A stretch of 64,000 nucleotides of DNA from Pantoea sp. IMH (GCF_000599885.1 NZ_JFGT01000005.1:1054001-1118000); one strand, 5' to 3'. Positions 38,826 to 48,661 are shown, numbered from the stretch's first letter. Numbers and translations: made by a program. Notes: generated by a model not told the origin, from the letters alone.

Positions 38826-39080
38826 GAGGTTTAGATGGATATTAGCCCTCAAAATCATTAAAAAGCCATCCATTGGTAGTGTTTCAGTGACCTTTGAGGT
38901 AAAAAGATCGACAATGCAATCAGAGCAGCACAAAAAGGAGGCGTAAGGAATGGATATATCCACTCTGGAGAGTAGAGAAGGGAATTGTTTTTAACGATGA
39001 CTTGACCAACAATACGTTGGTACAAAAATGAAAATCATTAGAAACCTATTTTTTTGATAAATATCGTTGCGGAAAAATTG
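38826..39080. other. Gap between IS and restriction gene
   Basis: About 255 bp. An inverted repeat ACCAAC-N5-GTTGGT lies at 39005-39021, and TTGGTACA at 39017-39024 resembles the integrase-end motif. It probably holds the restriction gene promoter. No gene seen. Confidence 0.4.
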
Positions 39081-42077
39081 ATGAATAAAAAAGTTCAGCT
39101 ACAAAAACTAATTGATAAATATCAAAACGATATTGATTATTATCGTTCTGCCAAATACAACGAAACTCAACTAAGAACAGATTTTTTGGATCAACTATTC
39201 TTTGTTCTCGGTTGGGACATAACGAACGCAGCAGGAAAACCCACAAACGAGCGTGAAGTGCTTGTTGAGGAAGGCTTAAAAGCCAGAGCTGGCGAAAATA
39301 CTAAAAAGCCTGACTACACATTTAGACTGTTCTCTGAGCGTAAATTTTTCCTTGAGGCTAAAAAGCCTAGTGTCGATGTATCTACCGCTATAGATCCTGC
39401 CTTACAAGTTAGACGATACGGTTTCACAGCCAAGTTGAAAATTTCTGTATTGTCGAACTTTGAATATACAGCAATTTATGACTGTTCTAATCAGGTTAAA
39501 GAAACTGACTCAGTAGCAAACTCTAGAATTAAGCTGTATCACTTTACTGAACTGGCCGATAAGTTTGATGAAATTAATAACCTTATTGGTCGTGAAAGTG
39601 TTTACACCGGTCAGTTTGATAATGAATGGTCAGAAATTGAAAGTAAAATACTGAGATTCAGTGTTGATGACCTATTCCTCAAACAAATTAATGATTGGCG
39701 TTTACTTCTTGCAAATGAATTTTTGCAGATTAAAAATGAACTTTCAGAAGAAAAATTAAACGACCTAGCCCAAAATTATATTAATAGTATTGTTTTTCTC
39801 CGTGTCTGTGAAGATAGAGACCTGGAAGAATACGAAACTCTTTATCATTTTGCACAAGAGAAAGACTTTCAATCTTTGGTCAAAAAATTAAAATCCTCAG
39901 ATAAAAAATATAATTCAGGATTATTCGCCTTAGAATACATTGATGAATTAATTAACAATGCTGACTCTTGTATTTGGGGTGTCATAGAACAACTATACTT
40001 CCCACGAAGCACATACTCTTTCTCTGTTTTTTCTTCTGATATTTTAGGGAATATATATGAAATATTCCTGAGTGAGAAAGTTCGTGTTGATGAATTTGGA
40101 AATATTAAGATTCAACCGAAAGAAGAACATATTGATAGAGACGTTGTTACCACTCCAACTCACATTGTAAAAGAAATTATTAGAAATACTGTCGAAGAAT
40201 ATTGTAAAGAGAAATCAGACGTTGAGATATTAAATTCAAAATTTGCTGATATTGCTTGTGGCTCTGGCGCTTTCATTATTGAAGTTTTTCAATCTCTTCA
40301 AGATATTCTTATTGACTATTATCTACAGAATGATAAATCTAAACTGCAACAACTATCGGAACATACTTACAAACTTAAACTAGAAGTAAAAAAAGAAGTT
40401 CTTTGTAAATGTATCTACGGCATAGATAAAGACTACAACGCAACAAAAGCTTGTGCCTTTGGCTTATTGCTAAAACTTCTTGAAGGTGAAACTAAAGAAA
40501 CAATTGGCAAAAGCACACCTATTTTGCCTGCACTGGATACAAACATTTTATTCGGTAATAGCTTGATAGATAGTGGCGACAGAGTTAAACAAGACGATAT
40601 TTTTTCAATTAATCCGTTTGATTTACCTGACTATCAGTTTGATGTAATCGTTGGAAATCCTCCTTATATGGCAACTGAACATATGAATCAGTTAACGCCA
40701 AAGGAATTGGACATTTATAAGAAAAAGTATAAGTCTGCATTCAAGCAATTCGATAAATACTTTTTATTCGTTGAACGTTCAATGCAGGTTCTCAAAGAAG
40801 GCGGCTATTTAGGTTATATTCTTCCGTCCAAATTCATAAAAGTTGGTGCAGGTAAAAACCTTCGTAAACTTTTATCAGACAATAAATATTTGTCTAAATT
40901 TGTTTCTTTTGGATCTCATCAAGTATTCAAAAACAAAACAACTTATACTTGTTTGTTATTTTTAAATAAAGCTGATCACGATGATTTTTCTTCCTATGAA
41001 GTAAAAAACTTTAAGAAATGGTTAACTCGTGAAGATAAATCACTATTATCAAGCACGTATCAAACATGTTCGCTTGATTCTGACACTTGGGTTCTGGAAA
41101 GGAAAACAAATGACATTCTAAATTTGATGTTCTTAAAATCTAAAAAACTAGGCGACATTGTAGGAAGGAGCAATGTTGCAAATGGCATTCAGACAAGTGC
41201 AAATAAGTATTACATTCATAAAGAAATAAAATATGAAAATGGATTTGTTTATTTTGAATATGATGGTGTTGAATACCACGTTGAAAAAGAATTGACTCGT
41301 CCTTACTTCGAAACAAACCGTTCGGGTGATGATAGTTTCTATACTTATAAAGACGTTGAACCTAATTCCTTTGTCGTTTATCCTTATAAAAAAGTGGGTG
41401 GAAGAATCCAGTTTATTGAATACGATGAACTGAAACGTCACTATTCTAAGTTGTTTGAGTTTCTACACGTTGTAAAAGACCATTTGAATGATAAGAAACG
41501 CTCTATTAAGCCCGATCCAACGGGACCTAATGAGTGGTATAGATACGGACGTAGCCAAGCATTAGAGAACTGCGATGTTGACCAAAAGCTGATTGTCGGC
41601 GTTCTATCTAATGGGTATAAATACAGTATTGATAACCATAGAACATTTGTCTCTTCCGGCGGCACTGCAGGTTATAGCATTATAAACGTCCCCAATGACG
41701 TTAAATACTCCATCTACTATATTCAAGCGGTTCTTACATCAAAATATCTTGAATGGTTTGCTTCAATATATGGTGAGATTTTTAGAGGTGGGTTTGTTGC
41801 TCGTGGAACAAAGGTTCAAACGAGAATGCCTATTCCGACTATTGATTTTGATGATCCAAAACAGAAAGCAATACACGATAATATTAGCCTACAACAACAG
41901 TCTTTGAATAGATTGTATGGCCAAATTCAAAAAGCAGGCGACAGAGATAAAATCATACTCGAAAGGCAATTTGAACAAGAAAAAATAAAAATGGACGATT
42001 TGATTAAGAATCTGTTTGACTTGGGAGATTTAGATTCCGAGGTTCCAGCAGTAGAAGACCTTTACAAAAGTCTGTAA
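39081..42077 (+). CDS. Type IIG restriction-modification enzyme (Eco57I-like)
   Basis: A 998-residue fused nuclease, N6-adenine methylase and specificity protein. The PD-(D/E)xK nuclease is N-terminal: Pro77-Asp78 (KKPDYTF) and E92-A-K94 (FLEAKKP). The methylase has the SAM motif ADIACGSGAF at about 388-397 and the catalytic NPPY at about 526-529. The C-terminal 400 residues are a TaqI-type target-recognition region. Size and partner (a separate 541-residue methylase, convergent) match the Eco57I type, about 997 and 544 residues. The ATG at 39081 is chosen for its GGAAA site; nine upstream codons are open. Codon use is A+T-rich and foreign. The target site cannot be read by eye. Confidence 0.9.
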   Translation: MNKKVQLQKLIDKYQNDIDYYRSAKYNETQLRTDFLDQLFFVLGWDITNAAGKPTNEREVLVEEGLKARAGENTKKPDYTFRLFSERKFFLEAKKPSVDVSTAIDPALQVRRYGFTAKLKISVLSNFEYTAIYDCSNQVKETDSVANSRIKLYHFTELADKFDEINNLIGRESVYTGQFDNEWSEIESKILRFSVDDLFLKQINDWRLLLANEFLQIKNELSEEKLNDLAQNYINSIVFLRVCEDRDLEEYETLYHFAQEKDFQSLVKKLKSSDKKYNSGLFALEYIDELINNADSCIWGVIEQLYFPRSTYSFSVFSSDILGNIYEIFLSEKVRVDEFGNIKIQPKEEHIDRDVVTTPTHIVKEIIRNTVEEYCKEKSDVEILNSKFADIACGSGAFIIEVFQSLQDILIDYYLQNDKSKLQQLSEHTYKLKLEVKKEVLCKCIYGIDKDYNATKACAFGLLLKLLEGETKETIGKSTPILPALDTNILFGNSLIDSGDRVKQDDIFSINPFDLPDYQFDVIVGNPPYMATEHMNQLTPKELDIYKKKYKSAFKQFDKYFLFVERSMQVLKEGGYLGYILPSKFIKVGAGKNLRKLLSDNKYLSKFVSFGSHQVFKNKTTYTCLLFLNKADHDDFSSYEVKNFKKWLTREDKSLLSSTYQTCSLDSDTWVLERKTNDILNLMFLKSKKLGDIVGRSNVANGIQTSANKYYIHKEIKYENGFVYFEYDGVEYHVEKELTRPYFETNRSGDDSFYTYKDVEPNSFVVYPYKKVGGRIQFIEYDELKRHYSKLFEFLHVVKDHLNDKKRSIKPDPTGPNEWYRYGRSQALENCDVDQKLIVGVLSNGYKYSIDNHRTFVSSGGTAGYSIINVPNDVKYSIYYIQAVLTSKYLEWFASIYGEIFRGGFVARGTKVQTRMPIPTIDFDDPKQKAIHDNISLQQQSLNRLYGQIQKAGDRDKIILERQFEQEKIKMDDLIKNLFDLGDLDSEVPAVEDLYKSL

Positions 42078-42090
42078 GCGTCCAAAATAA

Positions 42091-42120
42091 AATCAATGCA
42101 GCTAACACGCTGCATTGATT
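42091..42120. terminator. Bidirectional terminator between convergent R-M genes
   Basis: Perfect 12-base stem (42091-42102 with 42109-42120) around TAACAC. The A-rich left side gives a U-tract for the minus-strand methylase transcript. Confidence 0.7.
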
Positions 42121-42135
42121 ACCTTACGTTAAACT

Positions 42136-43761
42136 CTATTTGCGTAGCCTTCTGTCTCTAAGCTTTTTCCATATCTCTACAAGCTTTTCATTCTCCATCT
42201 GAGTAAAACCAAGCTTTCCTAAGATTAGTGAACCTTGTTGTTGAATCACTCTCTCTATTTGACCATTTTTGATCAACTGGTTGAGTCCATCAATGTTGTG
42301 TTCTAATCCCTCAACGATAGGGATATATAGTTTTTCTATCTCAGATGGAACAAGTTCAAGTACACCACCACCGTAAAAGCGTCCTTCAAGTTCAGCTGTA
42401 ATGACCGTTAGAGGGTTCAAAAAACTACATACTAAGTTCTCAGCACTTGTAACTGTTGAAGAAACTCTATATGCCGTGTCAGTGGTGTATGCTCTAACTT
42501 TGTTATGGATTAAGCGTGGCGCATCGTGGCAACGCTTTAACATTCCAATCTCTGTGCTATAGACAGACGGGACTTTGAACCAAGGCTTACGTATACTGCA
42601 CTTATAACGCTTGTGATATTCTTCAGATTCACCTAATTTAATGTAACTTTTGACACTTTTAGAAAGGTTTTCATACTCTTCATCTATGTATAAGAAATTG
42701 GTTGGTAAACCTTGCTCCTGGTTTTCAATGTGCTGCTGCTCATCATAAATAATGCCAGGGCAATGTTGACTTCTGCCAAACATAGGGTGAGCAAAACGCT
42801 CTAACTCATATGACTTAACAGTTTCGTTATCAACAAGAAAATAATTGTTAGCACCAGTCACAATACCTACATCGACCTTAGCTATGTCTTTAAACTTACG
42901 GACATCAGGATGGGCAATTACCCTTTTAATTAACTTAAGTTCGTCAATATCAAGTGTCGCTTTAGTCCATTTACCTTCAACTGTTTCACCATTTATTCCG
43001 ACCGTATCATTAAACAGAACGTTTGGATCATCTTGAAGGAATTCAAATCCACTCACACTAACGATACCTACACCTTGTGATATTTCATCAAAATCCTGTT
43101 TTTTCTCTGCTAAAATAATCACCGCACCTTGTAGAGTGTCTTCAAACCAAATCTCTTTAGGATCAATGATGACAATCTTAGAGCAAACGTGACCTAAGTA
43201 ATTTCTCAATGACTGAGCATGCATTACGTGACTAATCTCAGATGGTATGACCATCCCCATTCTTCCACCTTGTTTAAGAAGGGCTAATGAAGATAGTAGG
43301 AATGGAACCCAAGCATTAGTGTGTTTTGTAAATTTTAGGTCGAGTTGTTCAAAGACTAATTGAGCTTGTTCTTGAAAGTTTTTTTCAAGGAACTGATAAC
43401 GGATGAATGGAGGATTACCTAAAACTCCATCAAATATCGGCTTGTTTTTCATTAGACGTTCATTCGCCCAAACTAAAAAATCACCCTCTGTAATAGTTGC
43501 ATTAGCAAAGTTGTTCAGTTTACAGCGCTCAAGCGCCTTAGATGCCTCTGTATCGAACAATTCAAAGCAAGATAGCTCAATGTTAGAGTCATAACCATTA
43601 TTAGCTACAGCCTGAATAAACACACCATCACCACAACTCGGTTCAAGTATAGTTTTAGGATTCTTACTTAGTACCCACTTTGTTACATAATCAGCTAGAT
43701 TTTGTGGGGTGTAATATCCACCTCTAAGTTTTTGTGAGGTTTGATCTGCTTTAAACTTCAT
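42136..43761 (-). CDS. N6-adenine DNA methyltransferase (M.Eco57I-like)
   Basis: A 541-residue gamma-type adenine methylase. GGYYTP at residues 14-19 is the motif X signature, EPSCGDGVF (40-48) is motif I for SAM, and GNPPF (115-119) is catalytic motif IV. The remaining 400 residues hold target recognition. It converges on the type IIG enzyme and would protect the second strand or both strands of the same site, as M.Eco57I does. Its start overlaps the end of a small ribbon-helix-helix gene by 11 bp, so the pair is co-expressed. Confidence 0.9.
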   Translation of the reverse strand: MKFKADQTSQKLRGGYYTPQNLADYVTKWVLSKNPKTILEPSCGDGVFIQAVANNGYDSNIELSCFELFDTEASKALERCKLNNFANATITEGDFLVWANERLMKNKPIFDGVLGNPPFIRYQFLEKNFQEQAQLVFEQLDLKFTKHTNAWVPFLLSSLALLKQGGRMGMVIPSEISHVMHAQSLRNYLGHVCSKIVIIDPKEIWFEDTLQGAVIILAEKKQDFDEISQGVGIVSVSGFEFLQDDPNVLFNDTVGINGETVEGKWTKATLDIDELKLIKRVIAHPDVRKFKDIAKVDVGIVTGANNYFLVDNETVKSYELERFAHPMFGRSQHCPGIIYDEQQHIENQEQGLPTNFLYIDEEYENLSKSVKSYIKLGESEEYHKRYKCSIRKPWFKVPSVYSTEIGMLKRCHDAPRLIHNKVRAYTTDTAYRVSSTVTSAENLVCSFLNPLTVITAELEGRFYGGGVLELVPSEIEKLYIPIVEGLEHNIDGLNQLIKNGQIERVIQQQGSLILGKLGFTQMENEKLVEIWKKLRDRRLRK

Positions 43762-43939
43762 CGTCTACCTTCGAAAAGCTCTTTATCAGCTCTGATTTTT
43801 TCTCGCATATATGTTTTTGAGCCTTATCAACAAACCAGTCTTTAAGAGTTTTTTGTTCCATTGCAAGAACTGAGTAGAGCGCTTTTTTTAGTTCTGGTTC
43901 GACTTCAAGGACTATACGTCCTGATTCACCTTTTGCCAC
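43751..43939 (-). CDS. Small ribbon-helix-helix-like protein, candidate R-M controller
   Basis: A 62-residue protein: a beta-strand-like start ([35 protein letters not shown]) fits a ribbon-helix-helix DNA-binding fold of the CopG/Arc type. It is the first gene of the operon with the methylase. A perfect 11-bp inverted repeat lies 10 bp before its start, which would let it repress its own operon, the role of C-proteins in other R-M systems. The fold and role are inferences; no toxin partner is seen beside it. Confidence 0.65.
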   Translation of the reverse strand: MAKGESGRIVLEVEPELKKALYSVLAMEQKTLKDWFVDKAQKHICEKKSELIKSFSKVDDEV

Positions 43940-43948
43940 ATCAACACC

Positions 43949-43982
43949 TATGTACCATATGTTATGTTACGTATGGTACATA
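43949..43982 (-). promoter_or_regulatory. 11-bp perfect inverted repeat upstream of RHH-methylase operon
   Basis: TATGTACCATA (43949-43959) and TATGGTACATA (43972-43982) with a 12-bp spacer. Symmetry continues to 17 bp per arm with one mismatch. It covers the likely promoter of the RHH gene and is a strong operator candidate. Confidence 0.75.
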
Positions 43983-44272
43983 AGTGTTGTAAGTAACTAA
44001 AGAAAAATCGTAATTATCCTCTGATTAAACAAGAACGCGAGACACCAGTCATTAATAAAAGTCATTACCTTGGTCGTTACCCATCTTTCAGAATTCTCTT
44101 GAACCATTCGAGCATCCCCCTGGTCAGTATGGTAAGGGCTCAGCCTGCGCAGGCCCGAAGGGCCGGAGAGTTCAGCGCTTAGCCGAACGCCTAAAGGTGG
44201 GCGGCGATGCCACCCTGGAAATACTGAATATCCAGAAGGTACTGTCGAAACGGAAAATATGAAGAAAAACCA
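43983..44272. pseudogene. Non-coding gap with a probable gene remnant
   Basis: 290 bp. The right half is G+C-rich, unlike the restriction genes. On the plus strand from about 44137 to 44262 an open frame without a start ends in TLEILNIQKVLSKRKI-stop. It reads like the tail of a lost gene of unknown identity, cut before the IS. Confidence 0.35.
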
Positions 44273-44346
44273 TGACCCTGACCCAAGATCCTGCTCCATT
44301 CAGATACAGAATTCCGGCATGATGAATACTTCTCTGAGCGGAGGTT

Positions 44347-44619
44347 GTGCCGATGAAAAAGTCACGATTCACCGAAGAGCAGATTGTCTTTGCCCTGAAA
44401 CAGGCCGAACTGGGTACAAGCGTGCCCGAATTCTGCCGTAAGCTGGGCATCTCCGATGCCACGTTTTACACCTGGCGAAAAAAATACGGCGGGATTTCCC
44501 CTTCTGAGCTGAAGCACATGCGGCAGCTTGAGGAAGAGAATCTCAGGCTGAAGAAGCTGGTTGCCGATCTCAGCCTCGACAAGGCCATGCTGCAGGATGT
44601 GCTGGCAAAAAAGAACTGA
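44347..44619 (+). CDS. IS407-group transposase OrfA
   Basis: A 90-residue OrfA (MKKSRFTEEQIVFALKQAEL) with a helix-turn-helix (about residues 20-45) and a coiled coil (about 58-88). It ends over an A6G slippery site at 44607-44613; a -1 shift there enters the OrfB frame. Confidence 0.95.
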   Translation: MPMKKSRFTEEQIVFALKQAELGTSVPEFCRKLGISDATFYTWRKKYGGISPSELKHMRQLEEENLRLKKLVADLSLDKAMLQDVLAKKN

Positions 44620-44732
44620 CGCTGGCGCGTCTGCGCGAATGGGTCCGGGATCTGCAGGCACGCTATAGAGCCAGCGAGCGGCAGGTCTGTTTTGCGCTAC
44701 GGATCAGCCGCAGCTCTTTCCGCTACCGTTCT

Positions 44733-45461
44733 GTGGCGGCAGACGACAGCGCGCTACGCCTTCGTATCAGGGAGATCACTGAAACCCGGGTCCACTATGG
44801 CTACCGCAGGGTTCACGTCATGCTCAGGCGGGAAGACTGGCGGGATAATCATAAACGTATTTACCGACTCTATCGCGAGCAGGGTCTGTCCCTGCGTCTC
44901 AAACGCCCTCGCCGAAATAAATCGGCTCAGCGGCGACAGCCCCAGGCTCAGGGGTTGTATCCAAATTATGTCTGGGGCATGGATTTTGTCTCTGACGCCT
45001 TATTTAACGGGCGTCGGTTACGTCTGCTGACGGTCATTGATCTCTACACGCGCGAATGTCTGGGGATTTGCGTGGGTCAGAATCTGCGCTCAACGGAGGT
45101 CGCAGAGATGCTGAACGCCATTGCGCTCAGACGTCCCTTACCACAATTGCTGAAAACCGATAACGGCTCTGAATTTGCAGGGAAAATGCTGGGCAAATGG
45201 GTGTACGAAACAGGGATCCGTATAAACTTCTCACGACCGGGAACGCCAACGGATAATGCCACAGTGGAGTCGTTCAACGGCAGGCTACGACAGGAGTGTC
45301 TGAACGAGAACTGGTTCATGTCGCTGGAGGATGCACGGTGCAAAATCGAAGCCTGGCGCATACACTATAACCAGAGACGCCCTCATTCTGCGCTGGGCTG
45401 GATGACCCCGTCCGAATTTGCTGAAAAGTCTGCCGGTTGCCAGAACATGCAACCAACATGA
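44733..45461 (+). CDS. IS407-group transposase OrfB
   Basis: The DDE half of the transposase, 242 residues from its own GTG-type start; the frame is open back to the slip at 44607-44613, so the fusion product is the likely enzyme. Catalytic residues are seen in WGMDFVSD, KTDNGSEF and NATVESFNG (D, D, E all present). HTH_21 precedes the core. Confidence 0.94.
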   Translation: MAADDSALRLRIREITETRVHYGYRRVHVMLRREDWRDNHKRIYRLYREQGLSLRLKRPRRNKSAQRRQPQAQGLYPNYVWGMDFVSDALFNGRRLRLLTVIDLYTRECLGICVGQNLRSTEVAEMLNAIALRRPLPQLLKTDNGSEFAGKMLGKWVYETGIRINFSRPGTPTDNATVESFNGRLRQECLNENWFMSLEDARCKIEAWRIHYNQRRPHSALGWMTPSEFAEKSAGCQNMQPT

Positions 45462-45523
45462 AGCCGGTTATTCCTGATTATGACTGGAGCATATTCGTGG
45501 TCAGGGTCAACCAACCGACATTA

Positions 45524-45733
45524 CTAACGGAAGGTTGTATTTAATCCTGGGGGCAGGTCAAGTGGTGTATGAATAAAACTTCTCACGCCAGTCAGTAGGT
45601 CAAGTGAAACAATTATTTTCACCCTGCAGTACTCACAGAACAGCGTATCGTAATCTTCCGGTATGACTATTACCGGCGTGACCCATTCACCATGACGGGT
45701 AATGGCGTGTGGTGCATAGACGAAATCAAGCAT
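45524..45733 (-). CDS. Hypothetical 69-residue protein
   Basis: A small protein with a possible metal-binding CEYC (about residues 33-36), no recognised family. The start at 45733 is picked because GGAG lies eight bases upstream; earlier starts (45748, 45781) fall in a terminator or lack a site. It ends 11 bp beyond the IS target duplication and seems complete. It lies downstream of the Gp2-like gene. Confidence 0.45.
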   Translation of the reverse strand: MLDFVYAPHAITRHGEWVTPVIVIPEDYDTLFCEYCRVKIIVSLDLLTGVRSFIHTPLDLPPGLNTTFR

Positions 45734-45752
45734 GATTAGCTCCGGCATTAAA

Positions 45753-45780
45753 TGAAAAATGCCAGCAGTTCTTGCTGGCA
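45753..45780 (-). terminator. Terminator of the Gp2-like gene
   Basis: Perfect eight-base stem (45760-45767 with 45773-45780), five-base loop, then five U on the minus strand. Confidence 0.85.
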
Positions 45781-45826
45781 TAAATATATGATATTGATAT
45801 TTATGAGCGCTGATGATTAATAACCA

Positions 45827-46402
45827 TTACAGCGCCTTCCTGGGTCTTCCTCTGCCATCAGGCTCCGGGACATCACTCAGGCCATAGCAATACAACCCCT
45901 CCTTCTGATCCTCTTTCGCTAAATAACTTAATGTATAATACAACTCATCAAAGCGATGCTCATGATGGTAATTAAATATCCCTTGGCCATTGGCCGGGTA
46001 GTTATTATTGCTAGGGTCACAGATATGTGCATATCCCATCCCTTGGGTTATATATGACCAGAGCTGTAATACATCCTGTGCCGTCGGATAATACTTTTGA
46101 TGCAGATGGCCATTCAGATAGAACATGGCATGATAATGAACACCATGTTGCTCTGTTCGCTCCATCACCCAGCTATAACCAACAATATCGCTGGTGTCGA
46201 TAAGCCGCTCTGCCAGCATATACATATCACGACAAGACCAGTCATTTATTCTTTGCTCAAATAAAGGACTTCCTTTGAGATAAAAGAAGTCCATTCTGAA
46301 TGTAAGCAGTCTGGAGTACTTCGCTCTCAAAGCCTCTGCATGTGAAAAGAGATAAGATAATAATACTGGGTTCAATGGGTATCTTACATTGTACTTTGAC
46401 AT
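45827..46402 (-). CDS. YagK/YfjJ-type inovirus Gp2-like protein
   Basis: A 191-residue protein of the inovirus-Gp2 family found in CP4 prophages. EQHGVHYHAMFYLNGH (about residues 106-121) has the His-hydrophobic-His pattern of HUH rolling-circle nucleases. A conserved YYTLSYLAKEDQKEG (about 158-172) carries the probable catalytic Tyr/Lys. It may nick DNA to start replication or transfer of the excised element; activity is inferred from family and motif. It lies downstream of alpA on the same strand with a 334-bp A+T-rich gap upstream. Confidence 0.85.
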   Translation of the reverse strand: MSKYNVRYPLNPVLLSYLFSHAEALRAKYSRLLTFRMDFFYLKGSPLFEQRINDWSCRDMYMLAERLIDTSDIVGYSWVMERTEQHGVHYHAMFYLNGHLHQKYYPTAQDVLQLWSYITQGMGYAHICDPSNNNYPANGQGIFNYHHEHRFDELYYTLSYLAKEDQKEGLYCYGLSDVPEPDGRGRPRKAL

Positions 46403-46736
46403 GATGAATCCTATTTTAGTTTTTCACTCATGTCATTGTGCAATTGTGTTAAGTAATACTTACCTCTGACTTCTGTCAGGTAGTAGCCTCCATGACTGGA
46501 GGCTGGTTAGATATATAAAAGCATATTGCAGATATAATCAGTAACTATCCATTAAATAAACTGGTGTGTTAATAAAGACCAGTTGGAATTAGTAGGATTG
46601 ATAGAGCTGGAATAGCTAACATAAGTAATATGGTTAACAGAGTTGATAACGATAATAACACTAATTAACCCAAATTAAACTTATTGATTAATTTAATTAG
46701 ATTCTTGTTGTTAATATATTTTCAATGGTTTTTGTG
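46403..46736. other. A+T-rich gap with hairpins, possible origin
   Basis: Between alpA and the Gp2-like gene. Features are a 7-bp hairpin GCCTCCA-TGAC-TGGAGGC (46486-46503), CTGAC-TTCT-GTCAG (46466-46479), and an inverted repeat AACTGGT/ACCAGTT (46559-46584) within a long A+T-rich stretch. It could be a regulatory leader or the nick/origin region for the HUH-like protein. Confidence 0.4.
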
Positions 46737-46943
46737 TTACTCGCCACGGGATTCTTTAACTCTTTCGTTAAGCCACTTTATTACTTCACTTTCAAACCAG
46801 CGGGAACTACGCCCCAGCTTGATGGGCTTTGGAAACTTTCCTTCCTGAATCAATTTATAAATCCATTTATCGGTTACTTTAGTAAAACTAATAATAAATG
46901 CCATGTCAACCATCTGGTCATTGTGTATATTAATCATGTTCAT
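46737..46943 (-). CDS. AlpA-family regulator
   Basis: A 68-residue MerR-like winged helix protein of the AlpA family (VTDKWIYKLIQEGKFPKPIKLGRSSRWFESEVIKWL). AlpA of CP4-57 activates the prophage integrase and excision. The ATG at 46943 follows GGAG with eight-base spacing. It is probably the switch for excision or for the Gp2-like gene downstream. Confidence 0.92.
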   Translation of the reverse strand: MNMINIHNDQMVDMAFIISFTKVTDKWIYKLIQEGKFPKPIKLGRSSRWFESEVIKWLNERVKESRGE

Positions 46944-47332
46944 GAGAGGGCTCCGGGAATGTATCAGGAGGACACCGGGCGGTATCCTTTCATGTCATGG
47001 GTCGTATATGTATGGTTTTACTTTTATTGACCGGAAACGTGGCTGACGTAATGGGATACACATTTTAACGCCTTTGTTATGCCGCCAGTTTCTAACCTTA
47101 TTGTCTCTCTTTATGAAGTTGCCCGTTGTACTCACTGGCATCACTTTATACCTGCACGTCTGAGAGCTACTAATTTTTCACTTTTCATATGTAAAACTCA
47201 GGTTTAATGGCTCTTGCAGAAGATTTTCGACCTACGTTTTCCCCTATGAATTTGCTATGATCAACACCATGACCTCCCCTATGAATGACACTCGGGGGAT
47301 GGGAAACGCATACGGTGAATGAGGGAAATCAA
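46944..47332. promoter_or_regulatory. Divergent regulatory region with 12-bp direct repeat
   Basis: 390 bp between alpA and the 442-residue gene. TCCCCTATGAAT occurs twice (47240-47251, 47275-47286), 35 bp apart, flanking a -10-like TATGAT (47256-47261). It may be an operator pair for the plus-strand gene. Confidence 0.4.
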
Positions 47333-48661
47333 ATGAGCAGGAATGAGTCAGATGTGGAATTAAAAAGTGAAAGGGAGTTAAGATTTTATAGATGGTTTTA
47401 CCAATATGAACCGGCGATATTGAGTTATCATTTAAAACCTGCTGTTAATACACTAAATATAAGTCACCTATATTCTCTGGATTATCGACAGGCATCCAAA
47501 ATAATTAACACTGCAGTACGTTCATTCTATCACTCAGAAATAGCAAATGGATTCATTAAAGCTATCCGTATGAATGTCACTGAACGCTTCATACCTTCAC
47601 GCGACTTTGCATGGATAAAAAATTGCCCGGATGCCTGTCATTATGTATGGTTGGTATTAAGAACAATAAATATCAAAAATCCTTCATTGAGCTTTGCTTT
47701 TTCTGATGCAAAATTTTATGGTTCCCCAGTCATACCTCAAATATTAACTTACGATCAGCTTGACCTCATCCAATATCCGGCAAATAATGCAGAGCGAGTA
47801 CTTACCATCATTAATTTCTTTGATCGTTGTGATTCCAATTTAAAGGACAAAGTTGAGTTGATGAATGCCATAAGGACAGAATGGTATCGTCTGTATATCC
47901 ACAAAGACAAACTCCCCTTAAGTAAAAAAGAAAAAGAAAAGTGTGAATGGGCCTGGAAGTACTTTCAAAAAGACAGGGCCAACATAAAACAAGGTGCAAA
48001 AAAAAGAAGACAAAATAAAGAGTCAGAGAGACAAAGACAAGAGAGCAACAACCAAAGTGCATCGCAAAACAGTAGTTTTATAATGGATTGCCAGTATATT
48101 CAGCAACCCTCTCATTTGACTATATTGGCTCAGGCTGCTCAATATATACCGCAGCAATACCCGGTATCAACATTAGCCCAGCTTGCTCAATATAAACCTT
48201 CCGTTGTGAACCATGATGAATATAATGCTAATGGCTCTCTTGCAAATATAAGTGAAAGTTCAGAGTATATAAATACAGTCACTTTAATGCAATATCTTAA
48301 ACCTTCCAGCAATGCTGAGAAACGCTTGATAATCCGCTGTCTTTATACATGTTGGTATCATAAAGACACTATTTTTTTAAATCGATTTAATAAAGCATGG
48401 GAAGGTAGAAACTCAAGGAAGAAGTCTCGAAGTCTGAAGAAATCGAAGACATCGTCTGAAAATATAGTGCCAGACGATAACAATGTCACTGTTAGTCAAA
48501 TAACGTCTATTGCAACACCACCCAGTCTGGAATTAGCTCGTGAAAAAACGCTTTTGGAAGCACTCAGGGAGGCAAGTGAAAAAAAACAGCCTCCGTCACC
48601 TGACGAAGATAAAGATGCTAAAAAAAATGATAATAAGCCATTCACGGATTTTCCTTATTAA
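47333..48661 (+). CDS. Uncharacterised 442-residue island protein
   Basis: No family recognised. The N-terminal 200 residues are mixed helical (YRWFYQYEPAILSYHLKP). Residues about 200-250 are very Lys/Arg/Glu/Gln-rich (KKEKEKCEWAWKYF, KKRRQNKESERQRQ) and could bind nucleic acid. The C-terminal third is low-complexity and charged. The start at 47333 (MSRNESDVE) has GAGGGAA upstream; 16 upstream codons are open. It faces away from alpA and precedes a repeat-rich gap, so a role in replication or maintenance of the island is possible but unproven. Confidence 0.7.
   Translation: MSRNESDVELKSERELRFYRWFYQYEPAILSYHLKPAVNTLNISHLYSLDYRQASKIINTAVRSFYHSEIANGFIKAIRMNVTERFIPSRDFAWIKNCPDACHYVWLVLRTINIKNPSLSFAFSDAKFYGSPVIPQILTYDQLDLIQYPANNAERVLTIINFFDRCDSNLKDKVELMNAIRTEWYRLYIHKDKLPLSKKEKEKCEWAWKYFQKDRANIKQGAKKRRQNKESERQRQESNNQSASQNSSFIMDCQYIQQPSHLTILAQAAQYIPQQYPVSTLAQLAQYKPSVVNHDEYNANGSLANISESSEYINTVTLMQYLKPSSNAEKRLIIRCLYTCWYHKDTIFLNRFNKAWEGRNSRKKSRSLKKSKTSSENIVPDDNNVTVSQITSIATPPSLELAREKTLLEALREASEKKQPPSPDEDKDAKKNDNKPFTDFPY

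Larger units (their letters stand above)
44273..45509 (+). mobile_element. IS407-group IS3-family element, intact
   Basis: A 1237-bp element with imperfect terminal repeats beginning TGACCCTGACC at both ends (44273 inward, and reverse from 45509). A 4-bp target duplication ACCA lies at 44269-44272 and 45510-45513, as expected for the IS407 group. Both transposase frames are intact, so it is probably a recent insertion. Confidence 0.93.

Noticed and set aside
43949-43982. Inverted repeat considered as an IS end or terminator
   Set aside because: No T-run follows either side and no transposase abuts it; its place before a small regulator-like gene fits an operator better.
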